NCBI GenBank assembly: GCA_001830425.1
Contig: MIAA01000012.1
Span: forward strand, 5,001-40,512
Source: Rhodospirillales bacterium RIFCSPLOWO2_02_FULL_58_16
GTDB taxonomy: Bacteria > Pseudomonadota > Alphaproteobacteria > Rhodospirillales > 2-02-FULL-58-16
Length of the DNA: 35,512 bases
Direction of reading: 5' to 3'
Positions within the stretch are counted from its first letter, which is position 1. Each line of letters starts with the position of its first letter. Of the stretch, positions 18,857 to 26,220 are shown piece by piece. The position numbers and the translations under genes are program-made. Below the pieces are notes generated by a model. That model made no database searches. It saw nothing but the letters and a program-made list of their open reading frames with translations, and was not told the DNA's origin.

Positions 18857-18860
18857 TTGA

Positions 18861-19451
18861 TCATTTTCTCACGCCGCTCCCGATTTCGCGCTGACGCCTG
18901 TTGAATTCCAGTTCGCTTTCAGACAACTGGAAACCGATGAAAATATGGAAATCCTTGCCCGCCTGTTCGGGCTTCAACTTGATTTCCAGGACTACCGGCG
19001 GATTGTTATCGGTAAAGTTGCGACGGGTGCGATTTTCGGGAAAGTCGATCACGACGTTGAACAGCCCCTTGCTGAGAATATTCTGTTCCGGGTCGGCAAC
19101 GCTGATGAAATAGTCGAACATGGCTTTGCGATCCTTGTCGGCGGAACCGCGTTGCGCCTCGAATTCGACGGCGACCTCCACCGTCAGGAGGGCTTCTCCC
19201 GTTTTCATGTCGAAATCGTAATGGCAGCCGCCGCCGTAACCGGAAATCTTGCCCTCGGCGACGATGTCGATGAAATCCCGACCCGGACCTTCCCGGAACC
19301 TGGTGACCGTAGCCGCGTCGTCAAGAACGGAAGAAGGCGGGCAAGGCGGTTGCGGAGGGGGACTGGCCACCATTTCGCTGACCGTATCGCACCCGGCGAG
19401 AAGCAGCATCAGGCCCGACAACAACCCGGCGAATGTTATGGATGTTTTCAC
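18861..19451 (-). CDS. Lipoprotein of unknown function in the gcv operon
   Basis: 196 residues. The N terminus MKTSITFAGLLSGLMLLLAG followed by Cys-21 is a clear lipoprotein signal with lipobox LAGC. The mature part is proline-rich at first, then a beta-rich domain (GPGRDFIDIVAEGKISGYGG, LLTVEVAVEFEAQRGSADKD, FNVVIDFPENRTRRNF, FHIFIGFQLSESELEFNRRQ). I do not recognise a family with known function. The start is a GTG overlapping the CDGSH stop (GTGA), and the stop is 4 nt before gcvT, so it is translated within the operon. A link to glycine cleavage is not obvious. Confidence 0.85.
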   Translation of the reverse strand: MKTSITFAGLLSGLMLLLAGCDTVSEMVASPPPQPPCPPSSVLDDAATVTRFREGPGRDFIDIVAEGKISGYGGGCHYDFDMKTGEALLTVEVAVEFEAQRGSADKDRKAMFDYFISVADPEQNILSKGLFNVVIDFPENRTRRNFTDNNPPVVLEIKLKPEQAGKDFHIFIGFQLSESELEFNRRQREIGSGVRK

Positions 19452-19687
19452 GGCTTGTTATGAGTCCCGTCGCAGAAAGGAGTGTTTTTAGTCTTCAAAC
19501 AGCCGCAAAGATGAACGGTCTCCGTTTTCTTGGCGACAAACGCGACCGGCTTGTATGGAGTGCTTTTATGCGAACCGTCGCACCACGGCGGATCGGCGCT
19601 CTGTCCGCACCGGCACCAATGATATTCCTCGCCGCCCTCGACTGTTACGGCGTGCGGACCCTTCGGCGCTTTTTTAGACTCGTTCAT
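19448..19687 (-). CDS. Twin-CDGSH iron-sulfur protein
   Basis: Small protein expected to bind two 2Fe-2S clusters, one per CDGSH motif: CRCGQSADPPWCDGSH and CGCLKTKNTPFCDGTH, each with the three-Cys one-His ligand set intact. Roles proposed for the family are electron transfer or iron-sulfur handling. The open frame extends to a GTG at 19759 (103 residues), but I place the start at the ATG at 19687 (MNESKKAPKGPHAVTVEGGE, 79 residues), which has AGGGGG 9 nt upstream and the usual family length. The GTG option would overlap the upstream repeat-protein stop by GTGA. Its own stop overlaps the lipoprotein start. Confidence 0.9.
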   Translation of the reverse strand: MNESKKAPKGPHAVTVEGGEEYHWCRCGQSADPPWCDGSHKSTPYKPVAFVAKKTETVHLCGCLKTKNTPFCDGTHNKP

Positions 19688-19755
19688 GAAACACATCCCC
19701 CTGATGATTCCGCGTCGCCGTCTGACTTTAGAGAAGACCGCCGCCGGGAACAAGG

Positions 19756-21498
19756 TCACTCGAAGGGCTGTTTTTCCACATTATCCACAGATAATTCGAT
19801 CAGGGTCGAGGCGACCTTGCTTAACGCCCGCGCCCGACCCCAGGCGTTCTTTATGTCTTTCGCCTCCGCCAGGGCGCGTCCGAAAGCCGTCCGGGCGCTT
19901 TCCCTTTCGCCGTCCGCGAACCGGCCGGCGGCGATGTCGCAGAACATCCACACCCGGCTGAGTGAGCTTTTAATCGCTGCGGTCGCCTCGTCGGCCGGCT
20001 TTTCCGTCAGCGCCGCCCCTTCCTCAAAACCGGCGCGCCGCTGTTTGCCGGCGATGGTCCACAACACGGTCGCCCGCAGCTTGGCGTCATCGATATTCCC
20101 GGCTTTTTGCGCCGCCGCCGCGTATTCATTGTCGCCGATTTCGATCATGGCCAGGGCAATGCGGCTGAACGCATAGTCACGGGCAAAAGGAAGCTTGATT
20201 TCCCCGGTGGCGACGAAGGCCTTGTCCATGGTGTTCTGCGCCGCCGCCCTGTCGCCGGACCCGGCCTGGGCAACGGCGATCTTGCTCAGCATAACGGCGC
20301 GATAGCGCTCCGCCTCGATGGCGGCGGCGATGGACAAGGCCTCATCGGCATCGCCGGCGCGCATCCGCGCCGTGGCCGCCGACACCAGAACCGGGGTGTG
20401 ATCGGCCTTGTCGTCAACTTCCTTCAACAGGGCCAAGGCCCGCTCCGGATCGCCGGTTTCAGCTATTGCCGAGACGACGCGACGCAGCGCCGCGCCCCGT
20501 TGCGACGCCTCCGGGATAGCCCGCGCCGAGGCTTCAGCCTCGGTCAGGTGCGACAACGCCGCCGCGTTATCGCCGGAGCGACTCATGATCTCCGCCAGAC
20601 GGGCGCGGAAGGCGACCTGTTTTCCGGCGTCGTCAATATCCTTCAATGCCGACAGGTAGCGTTCCACCGTCGGCTTCAGGCCGGAGTCCCCGCTCCGCTC
20701 CGCCTGGGTCGAGGCAATCGCCTCCAGCGCCTCAAGCCGGCGCAGGGCATCGGGGATGATCTCCACCGCCGCGAGGGCGTCGTCGCTGCGTCCGGCTACG
20801 GCCTGGGCCTTGGCGATGTCGCGAAGGGCGACCATAATCAGACGCGGATCATGGATGCGCCGCGCCGAATCCATCGCCTCCTCGGTCAGACCCGCCTTGG
20901 CCTGCGCCGCCAACACCTCGCCGAGCGCCCAGTCCCGCATTTCAGGCTTGAATACCGCCATGGCGCTCTCCGCCGCCTCGGCAAGAAGACAAAACGCCGT
21001 CGGATTGCTGAAACAGGGCGCGGCGTCGCGGGTCGGATCGGCGACAGGCTCGTCGCCGCCTTCCAGAAGACGCCGCGTCGCCGGACGGCTCAACAAGGCC
21101 CGTCTGGCTTCGTCGATGTTGGCGCTGCGGGCGCCGGCGAGACGCAAAAGCAACGCCCCCACCTTTTCCCCTGTTTCAAGATGATCCGCCAGCGCCTCGG
21201 TCAACAGGCCGTCAACCTTCAGGCCCGACTCTTTCTGATAGGCGCGCGCCGCCCTGTCCAGATCGGCGTTAAAGCGGCCGTCAACCGGCCCGAAATAGCG
21301 CCTCGCCGCCGCCAAAGCCTCCTGAATGCGCCGCACCAGCGGATCAGGAGCCTTAACGGCGTCATCTCTGGAACCCGCCGCCGGATTCTCAGGAATCGCC
21401 GCCGGGGCCGGGGCCGCCGAGACCGCGAACATAACCAGCGCCGGCATAAGCGCCGCCGCGAGACGGTGACAGAAAAGGCGCGACCGGGTTTTAACCAT
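19756..21498 (-). CDS. Secreted peptidoglycan-binding-like helical repeat protein
   Basis: 580 residues from the ATG at 21498 (a TTG at 21513 would add five). It has a signal peptide (hydrophobic LAAALMPALVMFAVSAAPAP), then a PG_binding_1-like segment near 50-110 (LVRRIQEALAAARRYFGPVD, AYQKESGLKVDGLLTEALAD). The remaining 400 residues are Ala-rich helical units resembling TPR or Sel1-type repeats (AKAGLTEEAMDSARRIHDPR, AIAETGDPERALALLKEVDD, ARMRAGDADEALSIAAAIEA). It is probably periplasmic and may scaffold cell-wall factors (inference). It is the first gene in the long minus-strand run ending with gcvPB. Confidence 0.85.
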   Translation of the reverse strand: MVKTRSRLFCHRLAAALMPALVMFAVSAAPAPAAIPENPAAGSRDDAVKAPDPLVRRIQEALAAARRYFGPVDGRFNADLDRAARAYQKESGLKVDGLLTEALADHLETGEKVGALLLRLAGARSANIDEARRALLSRPATRRLLEGGDEPVADPTRDAAPCFSNPTAFCLLAEAAESAMAVFKPEMRDWALGEVLAAQAKAGLTEEAMDSARRIHDPRLIMVALRDIAKAQAVAGRSDDALAAVEIIPDALRRLEALEAIASTQAERSGDSGLKPTVERYLSALKDIDDAGKQVAFRARLAEIMSRSGDNAAALSHLTEAEASARAIPEASQRGAALRRVVSAIAETGDPERALALLKEVDDKADHTPVLVSAATARMRAGDADEALSIAAAIEAERYRAVMLSKIAVAQAGSGDRAAAQNTMDKAFVATGEIKLPFARDYAFSRIALAMIEIGDNEYAAAAQKAGNIDDAKLRATVLWTIAGKQRRAGFEEGAALTEKPADEATAAIKSSLSRVWMFCDIAAGRFADGERESARTAFGRALAEAKDIKNAWGRARALSKVASTLIELSVDNVEKQPFE

Positions 21499-21548
21499 CA
21501 ATCCTGCAAACAAAGTTACCCCCGGATATACGGTTCAGGCCGCAAGAT

Positions 21549-21872
21549 TCAAAGCTCGACAGATAATACTCCCTCTCTCAAGGCTTCGACATCCATATTC
21601 CCATGTAAAACGCGGACGATTTCCAATTCGGTTTGCGTTTCGCGATAAAAAATAATGTGCCGTTCAGCCATGAGGGCGCGGAGGCCTGCGGCGATATCGT
21701 TGCGAGATGCGCCGAGACCGGGCATTCGCCGGAGCGCATTGAATTTATCCTTGATCAGGCCGAGATATTTGTGCTTTTGCGCCGCCCCCCACACGCGCCG
21801 GGTATGGTCGCCGATGTGGGCAAGATCGGCCTTGGCGGGGGCGGAAACGCGCAGACGTTTACATATCGTCAA
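21549..21872 (-). CDS. parE: ParE/RelE-type toxin
   Basis: 107 residues. It starts MTICKRLRVSAPAKADLAHI and shows the ParE pattern: DHTRRVWGAAQKHKYLGLIK, a GLRALMAERHIIFYRE strand pair, and IVRVLHGNMDVEALRE at the end. ParE proteins poison gyrase and are blocked by ParD. The only start giving the full fold is a TTG at 21872, inside the parD end (14-nt overlap), with no strong Shine-Dalgarno, so it should be made by coupling with the antitoxin. The toxin appears intact. Confidence 0.88.
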   Translation of the reverse strand: MTICKRLRVSAPAKADLAHIGDHTRRVWGAAQKHKYLGLIKDKFNALRRMPGLGASRNDIAAGLRALMAERHIIFYRETQTELEIVRVLHGNMDVEALREGVLSVEL

Positions 21873-22107
21873 AGAAGGCGTCCAGGTCTTCTTCGGAGGC
21901 GATCTCCGTGAATTCGCCCCGCTTCAAAGCCTCGTCGCCGCCGGCGACCGCCGTACGCAGACGCTCCAGTTTCAATGCGCGTTGCTCCTCGGTGCGTTTC
22001 AGCAGCCGGATCGCCTCGCGCACCACTTCGCTGGCGTTGTTATAATCCCCGGACGCGGCGCGGTCGCGGACAAACTGTTCAAGATTCGGCGTCAGGCTGA
22101 AGTTCAT
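21859..22107 (-). CDS. parD: ParD-type antitoxin, ribbon-helix-helix
   Basis: 82 residues starting MNFSLTPNLEQFVRDRAASG, a ribbon-helix-helix N terminus, then YNNASEVVREAIRLLKRTEE and an acidic C-terminal toxin-binding tail (EIASEEDLDAFFDDM). The open frame extends to 22158, but the ATG at 22107 has a perfect AGGAGG nearby and matches the family start. Antitoxins of this type neutralise ParE and repress their own promoter. A TTGACA/CATATT promoter lies directly upstream. The gene order (antitoxin then toxin, overlapping) is standard. Confidence 0.9.
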   Translation of the reverse strand: MNFSLTPNLEQFVRDRAASGDYNNASEVVREAIRLLKRTEEQRALKLERLRTAVAGGDEALKRGEFTEIASEEDLDAFFDDM

Positions 22108-22129
22108 GGCGGGGCCTCCTTTTCCTGAA

Positions 22130-22158
22130 AATATGGGCCTCCCGCGACCCGATGTCAA
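22130..22158 (-). promoter_or_regulatory. Candidate sigma-70 promoter of parDE
   Basis: On the minus strand a perfect TTGACA (22158-22153) is followed after 17 nt by CATATT (22135-22130), a four-of-six match to the -10 box. Transcription would start near 22123, just before the AAGGAGG of parD. Autoregulation by the ParD-ParE complex here is likely by family analogy. Confidence 0.5.
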
Positions 22159-22249
22159 TCTTCGCTATCATAGCCTGACACAACCGCGTAGCATTATTGC
22201 GCAAACGAAGTTACATTAGGGGGCTGTTAAACTTAAACAGAGCGTGACC

Positions 22250-22705
22250 ATGAAGAACGACAAAAGCGACACTGTTGACCTGTTCACCGACGGGGCATGC
22301 AGCGGCAATCCCGGCCCCGGCGGCTGGGGCGCTCTCCTGCGCTGGAAAGGCCACGAGAAGGAACTGTCCGGCGGCGAGGCCGAGACCACCAACAACCGCA
22401 TGGAGATGATGGCCGCGATCAGGGGAATCGAGGCCATAAAACGCGGCCCCGACATTCGCCTGCACACCGACAGCGCCTACTTGCGCGACGGCATCACCAA
22501 GTGGATTCACAACTGGAAGCGCAACGGCTGGAAAACCGCCGGCAGGAAGCCGGTCAAGAACGAAGACCTGTGGCGACGCCTGGACGAGGCGCTGCTGGGC
22601 CGCGACGTGGAATGGCTGTGGATCAAGGGCCACTCCGGCCACGAGGAAAACGAACGCGCCGACGCCCTGGCCCGCGAGGCCATCGCCGGGAATAAAACAA
22701 AGTAA
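22250..22705 (+). CDS. rnhA: Ribonuclease HI
   Basis: Cleaves the RNA strand of RNA-DNA hybrids, removing primers and R-loops. It has 151 residues from the ATG at 22250. All catalytic residues are visible: D14 in [18 protein letters not shown]52 in [11 protein letters not shown]74 in HTDSAYL, H128 and D138 in [17 protein letters not shown]. An alternative GTG at 22244 would add two residues. It is divergent from parDE, and a repeat pair lies after its stop. Identity is certain. Confidence 0.97.
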   Translation: MKNDKSDTVDLFTDGACSGNPGPGGWGALLRWKGHEKELSGGEAETTNNRMEMMAAIRGIEAIKRGPDIRLHTDSAYLRDGITKWIHNWKRNGWKTAGRKPVKNEDLWRRLDEALLGRDVEWLWIKGHSGHEENERADALAREAIAGNKTK

Positions 22706-22729
22706 CACCCGCAGTTGGCGACCCCAACG

Positions 22730-22812
22730 CTTTCCCCTCCTTACCAAGGAGGGGTTAGGGGAGGTTGCTCAATACCCCCTCCTGACCTCCCCCTTGAAGC
22801 AAGGGGGAGGAC
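22730..22812. repeat. CCCCTCC-type palindromic intergenic repeat, copy 2
   Basis: Near-identical to the copy at 6459-6541, with the same two hairpins (CCTCCTTACCAAGGAGG and CCTCCCCCTTGAAG with its GC-rich partner). It lies between the convergent ends of rnhA and dsbD. Both hairpins are GC-rich, so it could stop transcription from either side. Confidence 0.8.
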
Positions 22813-22869
22813 TTTTCCACATCTAACCCAACCGACAACGAATCATCGTCAATGGTCGTTGGCATAATT

Positions 22870-25002
22870 TCACCGCAACGAAGCCGACGGAGATAGGGCC
22901 GCCTTGTCGAGGGCGGTCAGCACGGCGTCCTGCGTCAGCAGTTCCGGCAAGGGCAGGCCGTCCGCCGCCCCCGGCCCGTAAACGACGTTGAACGGAATGC
23001 CGTAACGCCCGAAGCCGGCCAGATACCTGGAGATATTTTCGTCGGGCAGCGTCCAGTCGGCCTTCATGAGCGTCACCGAATCGCCGGACAGACGAGCGAA
23101 GGCCTGCCCCTTGGCAAGAACGAATCTCTTGTTGACGATGCAGGTGATGCACCAGTCGGCGGTGACATCGACAAAGACCACCTTGCCGCCGGCGACCAAC
23201 CCGGCGATGGCCGCCTCGTCAAAGGGCGTCCACCGAAGTTCCGGTTCTCCATTGCCGCCGGCGACGGACGGCGGGGCGACTGAGAAAAGCACATTAGGCG
23301 TTACAAAGGCCGCCGCTGAAAGCGCGATCACAACCATGGCCGAAGCGCGCCCCAGGCGACGACCGGCGTAAAGAGCCGCCCCGACGAAGGTCATCATAAC
23401 CCCGATCACGACGGCGGCGACAATGCCGACCTGGGCGACAAGAACGGTGAGCAGCCATGCCGCCGTCGCCGCCATGGCCACGCCGAGGACGCGCCGCAGA
23501 CTATTCATCCACGGTCCCGGCCTGGGCAGCCGCGTCGCCAGTCCCGGCGCCGCCGCCATCGCCAGAAAGGGCAGCGCCAAACCGACGCCGAGCGCCGTGA
23601 AAACGGCAAAGATTTCGGCGGCGCCGCGAGTCATGGCGAAGCCGACGGCGGTTCCGAGGAACGGCGCCGAGCACGGCGTCGCCAGCAGGGTGGCGAAGAC
23701 GCCGGAGACGAAGGAGCCGCCGAGGCCGTGCGCATGGCTGGAATGTTCGCCGATATTGTAAATGCCGTTCGGCAGCCTGAACTCGAAAAAGCCCCACAGG
23801 TTACAGGCGAACAACGTCACCAGCAGGGTCAGGGCGATCAGAAACCACGGATGCTGGAACTGAATGCCCCAGCCGACGGAAGCCCCAGCCGCCTTTAACG
23901 CCGTCAGAACGCCGGCCATAACCAGAAATGAAAACAGGATGCCGGACGCCGAAGCGATGAAGTCGAGACGCACCTTGCGCCGCTCGCCGCCGCCGTGGCG
24001 AATGACGCCGAGCAGCTTGATCGACAGGACCGGCAACACGCAAGGCATGAGGTTGAGGATCAGGCCGCCGATCAGCGCCATAACCAGAATCAGCGGCAAC
24101 GACGGCTGACCTGCCTTCTCCGCCGCCGGGAGGGCGGCGCCGGGGAGCGCCGTAAGCGACCGCTCGGCGGAACGCGCCCCGTCAACGATGGTGATGGTCA
24201 GGTTTTTGCCGACAAGCCCGCCGTTTCGGTCTTTACCGCCGCTGACGGAAACCTCCAGCAGGGCGCTCCGCCCGCCGTCGCTCAAGCGCACCCTGGGCGC
24301 TGAAAACTGTAGTTCCTCAGGCCCTTCGATATACATGTCGGGTTTAACAAAGGGGATAATGCCGGATGCGCTGACTCTCAGCGCCGCATCCTTTCCTCCG
24401 CCCGACGCCTCGGCGCGCTCGATGGTCACGCCGTGGGCGGCGCCGTCGCCCGGCACACGCACGGCATAACGGTGGATGGAATAAACGAAGGCGCTCGGCA
24501 GCGGCGGTCCCGCCGGAAGGTCAAGGGTCAGTTCCGCCCGGACGGGAATGCAAATCTTGTTGCACGCCAGATAATCGACGGCGGCGGCGAAACTTACAGG
24601 CTCGCCGATGCGTGAAGGAATCGCGCTGATCGGCAGCACCACCTCGTCCTTGTAGCCCAGCGTCTCAAATCCCAGGATCGAGAACCGCTCGGGCGCCGGC
24701 CACGACAAAACGGCCTTTTCAAGATTTTGCGAACCCGCCCAATCAACGCGCGGCGGAAAGCCGGCGTCTCCCGGCGAACGCCAATAGACCTTCCAGCCCT
24801 CCTTGAGACGGAAATGCAGCCCCAGCGACACCGACTCCAGCCCGCCCGTCGCCTCGACGGCGGAAATCAGCCGAACGCCGGTAAAGTCGGAATCGGCCCA
24901 CTTCGAGGCCGCCGCTTCGGCAAGGGCGTGGCCGGGCATAAACGCCGCCAACAACGCCGCCGCCGACGCCCACTGCGTCTTTATTGATCCGAGATAAAAC
25001 AT
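22870..25002 (-). CDS. dsbD: DsbD/ScsB-type thiol-disulfide interchange protein
   Basis: Moves reducing power from the cytoplasm across the inner membrane to periplasmic thiol proteins. It has 710 residues and three parts. A signal peptide (1-30) is followed by a periplasmic DsbD-alpha-like domain with C147 and C151 (DYLACNKICIPVRAELTL). A polytopic membrane domain follows with the redox cysteines C321 (LILNLMPCVLPVLSIKLLG) and C444 (TLLATPCSAPFLG). A C-terminal thioredoxin-like domain carries C618 and C621 (VDVTADWCITCIVNKRF). All three cysteine pairs are present, so a full electron relay is expected. The family layout looks closer to ScsB than to E. coli DsbD, so the gene symbol is a guess. 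It is transcribed away from yqgE. Confidence 0.92.
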   Translation of the reverse strand: MFYLGSIKTQWASAAALLAAFMPGHALAEAAASKWADSDFTGVRLISAVEATGGLESVSLGLHFRLKEGWKVYWRSPGDAGFPPRVDWAGSQNLEKAVLSWPAPERFSILGFETLGYKDEVVLPISAIPSRIGEPVSFAAAVDYLACNKICIPVRAELTLDLPAGPPLPSAFVYSIHRYAVRVPGDGAAHGVTIERAEASGGGKDAALRVSASGIIPFVKPDMYIEGPEELQFSAPRVRLSDGGRSALLEVSVSGGKDRNGGLVGKNLTITIVDGARSAERSLTALPGAALPAAEKAGQPSLPLILVMALIGGLILNLMPCVLPVLSIKLLGVIRHGGGERRKVRLDFIASASGILFSFLVMAGVLTALKAAGASVGWGIQFQHPWFLIALTLLVTLFACNLWGFFEFRLPNGIYNIGEHSSHAHGLGGSFVSGVFATLLATPCSAPFLGTAVGFAMTRGAAEIFAVFTALGVGLALPFLAMAAAPGLATRLPRPGPWMNSLRRVLGVAMAATAAWLLTVLVAQVGIVAAVVIGVMMTFVGAALYAGRRLGRASAMVVIALSAAAFVTPNVLFSVAPPSVAGGNGEPELRWTPFDEAAIAGLVAGGKVVFVDVTADWCITCIVNKRFVLAKGQAFARLSGDSVTLMKADWTLPDENISRYLAGFGRYGIPFNVVYGPGAADGLPLPELLTQDAVLTALDKAALSPSASLR

Positions 25003-25029
25003 GCCAGCTTAAACTAGCCCTTTAAAAAG

Positions 25030-25053
25030 GCGGAAAAAAGGCGGAAAACCGCC
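25030..25053 (-). terminator. Possible intrinsic terminator in the dsbD leader
   Basis: Read on the minus strand, GGCGG-TTTT-CCGCC (25053-25040) is followed by TTTTTT (25039-25034) and then a second CCGCC plus TTTTT. The stem is only five base pairs, but all G-C, with a T-run directly after. It ends about 30 nt before the dsbD ATG, so it could attenuate transcription or end a short RNA from the palindrome upstream. Confidence 0.4.
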
Positions 25054-25107
25054 ATCCGCACGGCGAGCCGGATCGGTCCTGATTGAAACGGCGAACCGGG
25101 TTGTTTT

Positions 25108-25394
25108 TGCTGAGGGCCAAGACTCATTAAATTCATGAATTCTGCGCGAAGCAGAAAAGGCGGCCCGGCTATGAAAAGGCCGAAAAGCGTAGTATTTGCT
25201 ACGGTTGAGGCCTTTGAAGACGTCCGGTCGCCTTTTCCGCCGCGCCCGAGAAGGGTGACATCAGAATGACCGAATGGGTAGCGGAAAATCGGCTCGCCGG
25301 GGGCCTTCAGGCCCGCCTTCGCCGATTCTCCTTGCCCCTCGGTCATTTTGATGTCACAGAATTTCACGAATTTAATGAGTTTTGGCCCTGGGCA
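25108..25394. repeat. 287-nt nested palindromic element, three-way junction on paper
   Basis: Long imperfect inverted repeats (25108-25144 against 25357-25394) enclose two further long hairpins. The first spans 25144-25245, with arms GCGCGAAGCAGAAAAGGCGG and GTCCGGTCGCCTTTTCCGCC and a CGTAG/CTACG apex. The second spans 25255-25357, with 19 matched positions, GTGACATCAGAATGACCGA against TCGGTCATTTTGATGTCAC, and a C(TTCA)G apex. It fills most of the 407-nt dsbD-yqgE gap and has no convincing ORF. It may be a non-autonomous mobile element, a structured RNA or a leader element. Confidence 0.7.
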
Positions 25395-25409
25395 AGGCGT
25401 TAGGGTGAA

Positions 25410-25979
25410 ATGATGATTCAATTAGGAAAAACCCTTACCGGACAACTGCTCATCGCCATGCCGGGGATGATGGACCCTCGTTTTGCCGAAACGATAATCT
25501 GCGTATGCGCCCATGGCGCCGAGGGGGCCATGGGCCTTGTCATTAATCGGTCGCTGAACGCCATGACCTTTCCCGATCTTCTCGGGCAACTGGGCATCGA
25601 AGCCGTCGGCAGCTATGAGCAGATCATTATCCACTCCGGCGGCCCCGTGGAGTCCGGTCGCGGATTTGTTCTTCATTCTCCGGACTACAGCCGGGAAACA
25701 ACGCTTCATGTAAACGAAGAGGTGGCGCTGACCGCCACCGTGGATATCCTCAGGGATATCGCCGGGGGCGCCGGCCCGCGCCGCAGCCTTCTGGCGCTCG
25801 GCTATTCCGGCTGGGGGCCGGGACAACTGGAATCAGAAATCAAAGCCAACGGATGGCTTCACGTTGCGCCCGACGACGATCTTATTTTCGGCCCCGACCT
25901 GGACAACAAATGGCGCCGGGCCATGGCCAAGATCGGAATCGACCCCAGAATGTTGTCCGGGACCGCCGGCCACGCCTGA
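25410..25979 (+). CDS. AlgH/YqgE family protein
   Basis: 189 residues, the usual family size. It starts MMIQLGKTLTGQLLIAMPGM, then DPRFAETIICVCAHGAEGAM, GLVINRSLNAMTFPDLLGQL, IHSGGPVESGRGFVLHSPDY and ALGYSGWGPGQLESEIKANG, all strong family marks. The family is widespread but without an established biochemical role; the name AlgH comes from a Pseudomonas alginate regulator. The first ATG (25410) follows AGGGTGA and is preferred. The palindromic element ends 15 nt before this start and may form part of its leader. Confidence 0.93.
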   Translation: MMIQLGKTLTGQLLIAMPGMMDPRFAETIICVCAHGAEGAMGLVINRSLNAMTFPDLLGQLGIEAVGSYEQIIIHSGGPVESGRGFVLHSPDYSRETTLHVNEEVALTATVDILRDIAGGAGPRRSLLALGYSGWGPGQLESEIKANGWLHVAPDDDLIFGPDLDNKWRRAMAKIGIDPRMLSGTAGHA

Positions 25980-26045
25980 ATAATATAAACTTCTGACAAG
26001 AATGGAGTTCCCGGATAATTTAAAGCGGGTTGCGATCAGATGGCG

Positions 26046-26141
26046 CCCCCCTCACCCTCCCCCCGCAAGCGGCGGGGGAGAGGGATGCGAAGGGTTGGTG
26101 CGTCGGCACGACGCGCCTTACCCGAAGCCGGGTGAGGGGGG
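26046..26141. repeat. CCCCCTCACCC...GGGTGAGGGGG intergenic repeat
   Basis: CCCCCCTCACCC (26046 onward) and GGGTGAGGGGGG (26130-26141) form the outer arms. An inner GCCGCTTGCGG-type hairpin (CCCCCCGCAAGCGGCGGGGG) and a GCGTCGGCACGACGC stem lie between. This type is common between genes of alphaproteobacteria (recalled). It lies in the 241-nt gap after yqgE; the rest of that gap (25980-26045 and 26142-26220) shows nothing I recognise beyond the kinase start region. Confidence 0.65.
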
Positions 26142-26220
26142 ATGATTCTATTCGGTCGCAAACCGCTCTGGAAAGTCGATTATCCTTGTCGTCCCAAGCC
26201 GTTTAAAAGGTTCGATTCAG

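Noticed and set aside
18857-21548. Glycine riboswitch upstream of gcvT or of the operon
   Set aside because: The DNA is coding almost throughout, and I saw no tandem aptamer-like conserved core.
20107-21648. Long plus-strand open frame opposite the repeat-protein gene
   Set aside because: Arginine-rich composition typical of an antisense shadow in GC-rich DNA, with no family match; the minus-strand frame has a signal peptide and repeats.
22220-22240. CTGTT/AACAG inverted repeat before rnhA as an operator
   Set aside because: Five base pairs with a seven-base spacer is expected by chance, and no other evidence supports it.
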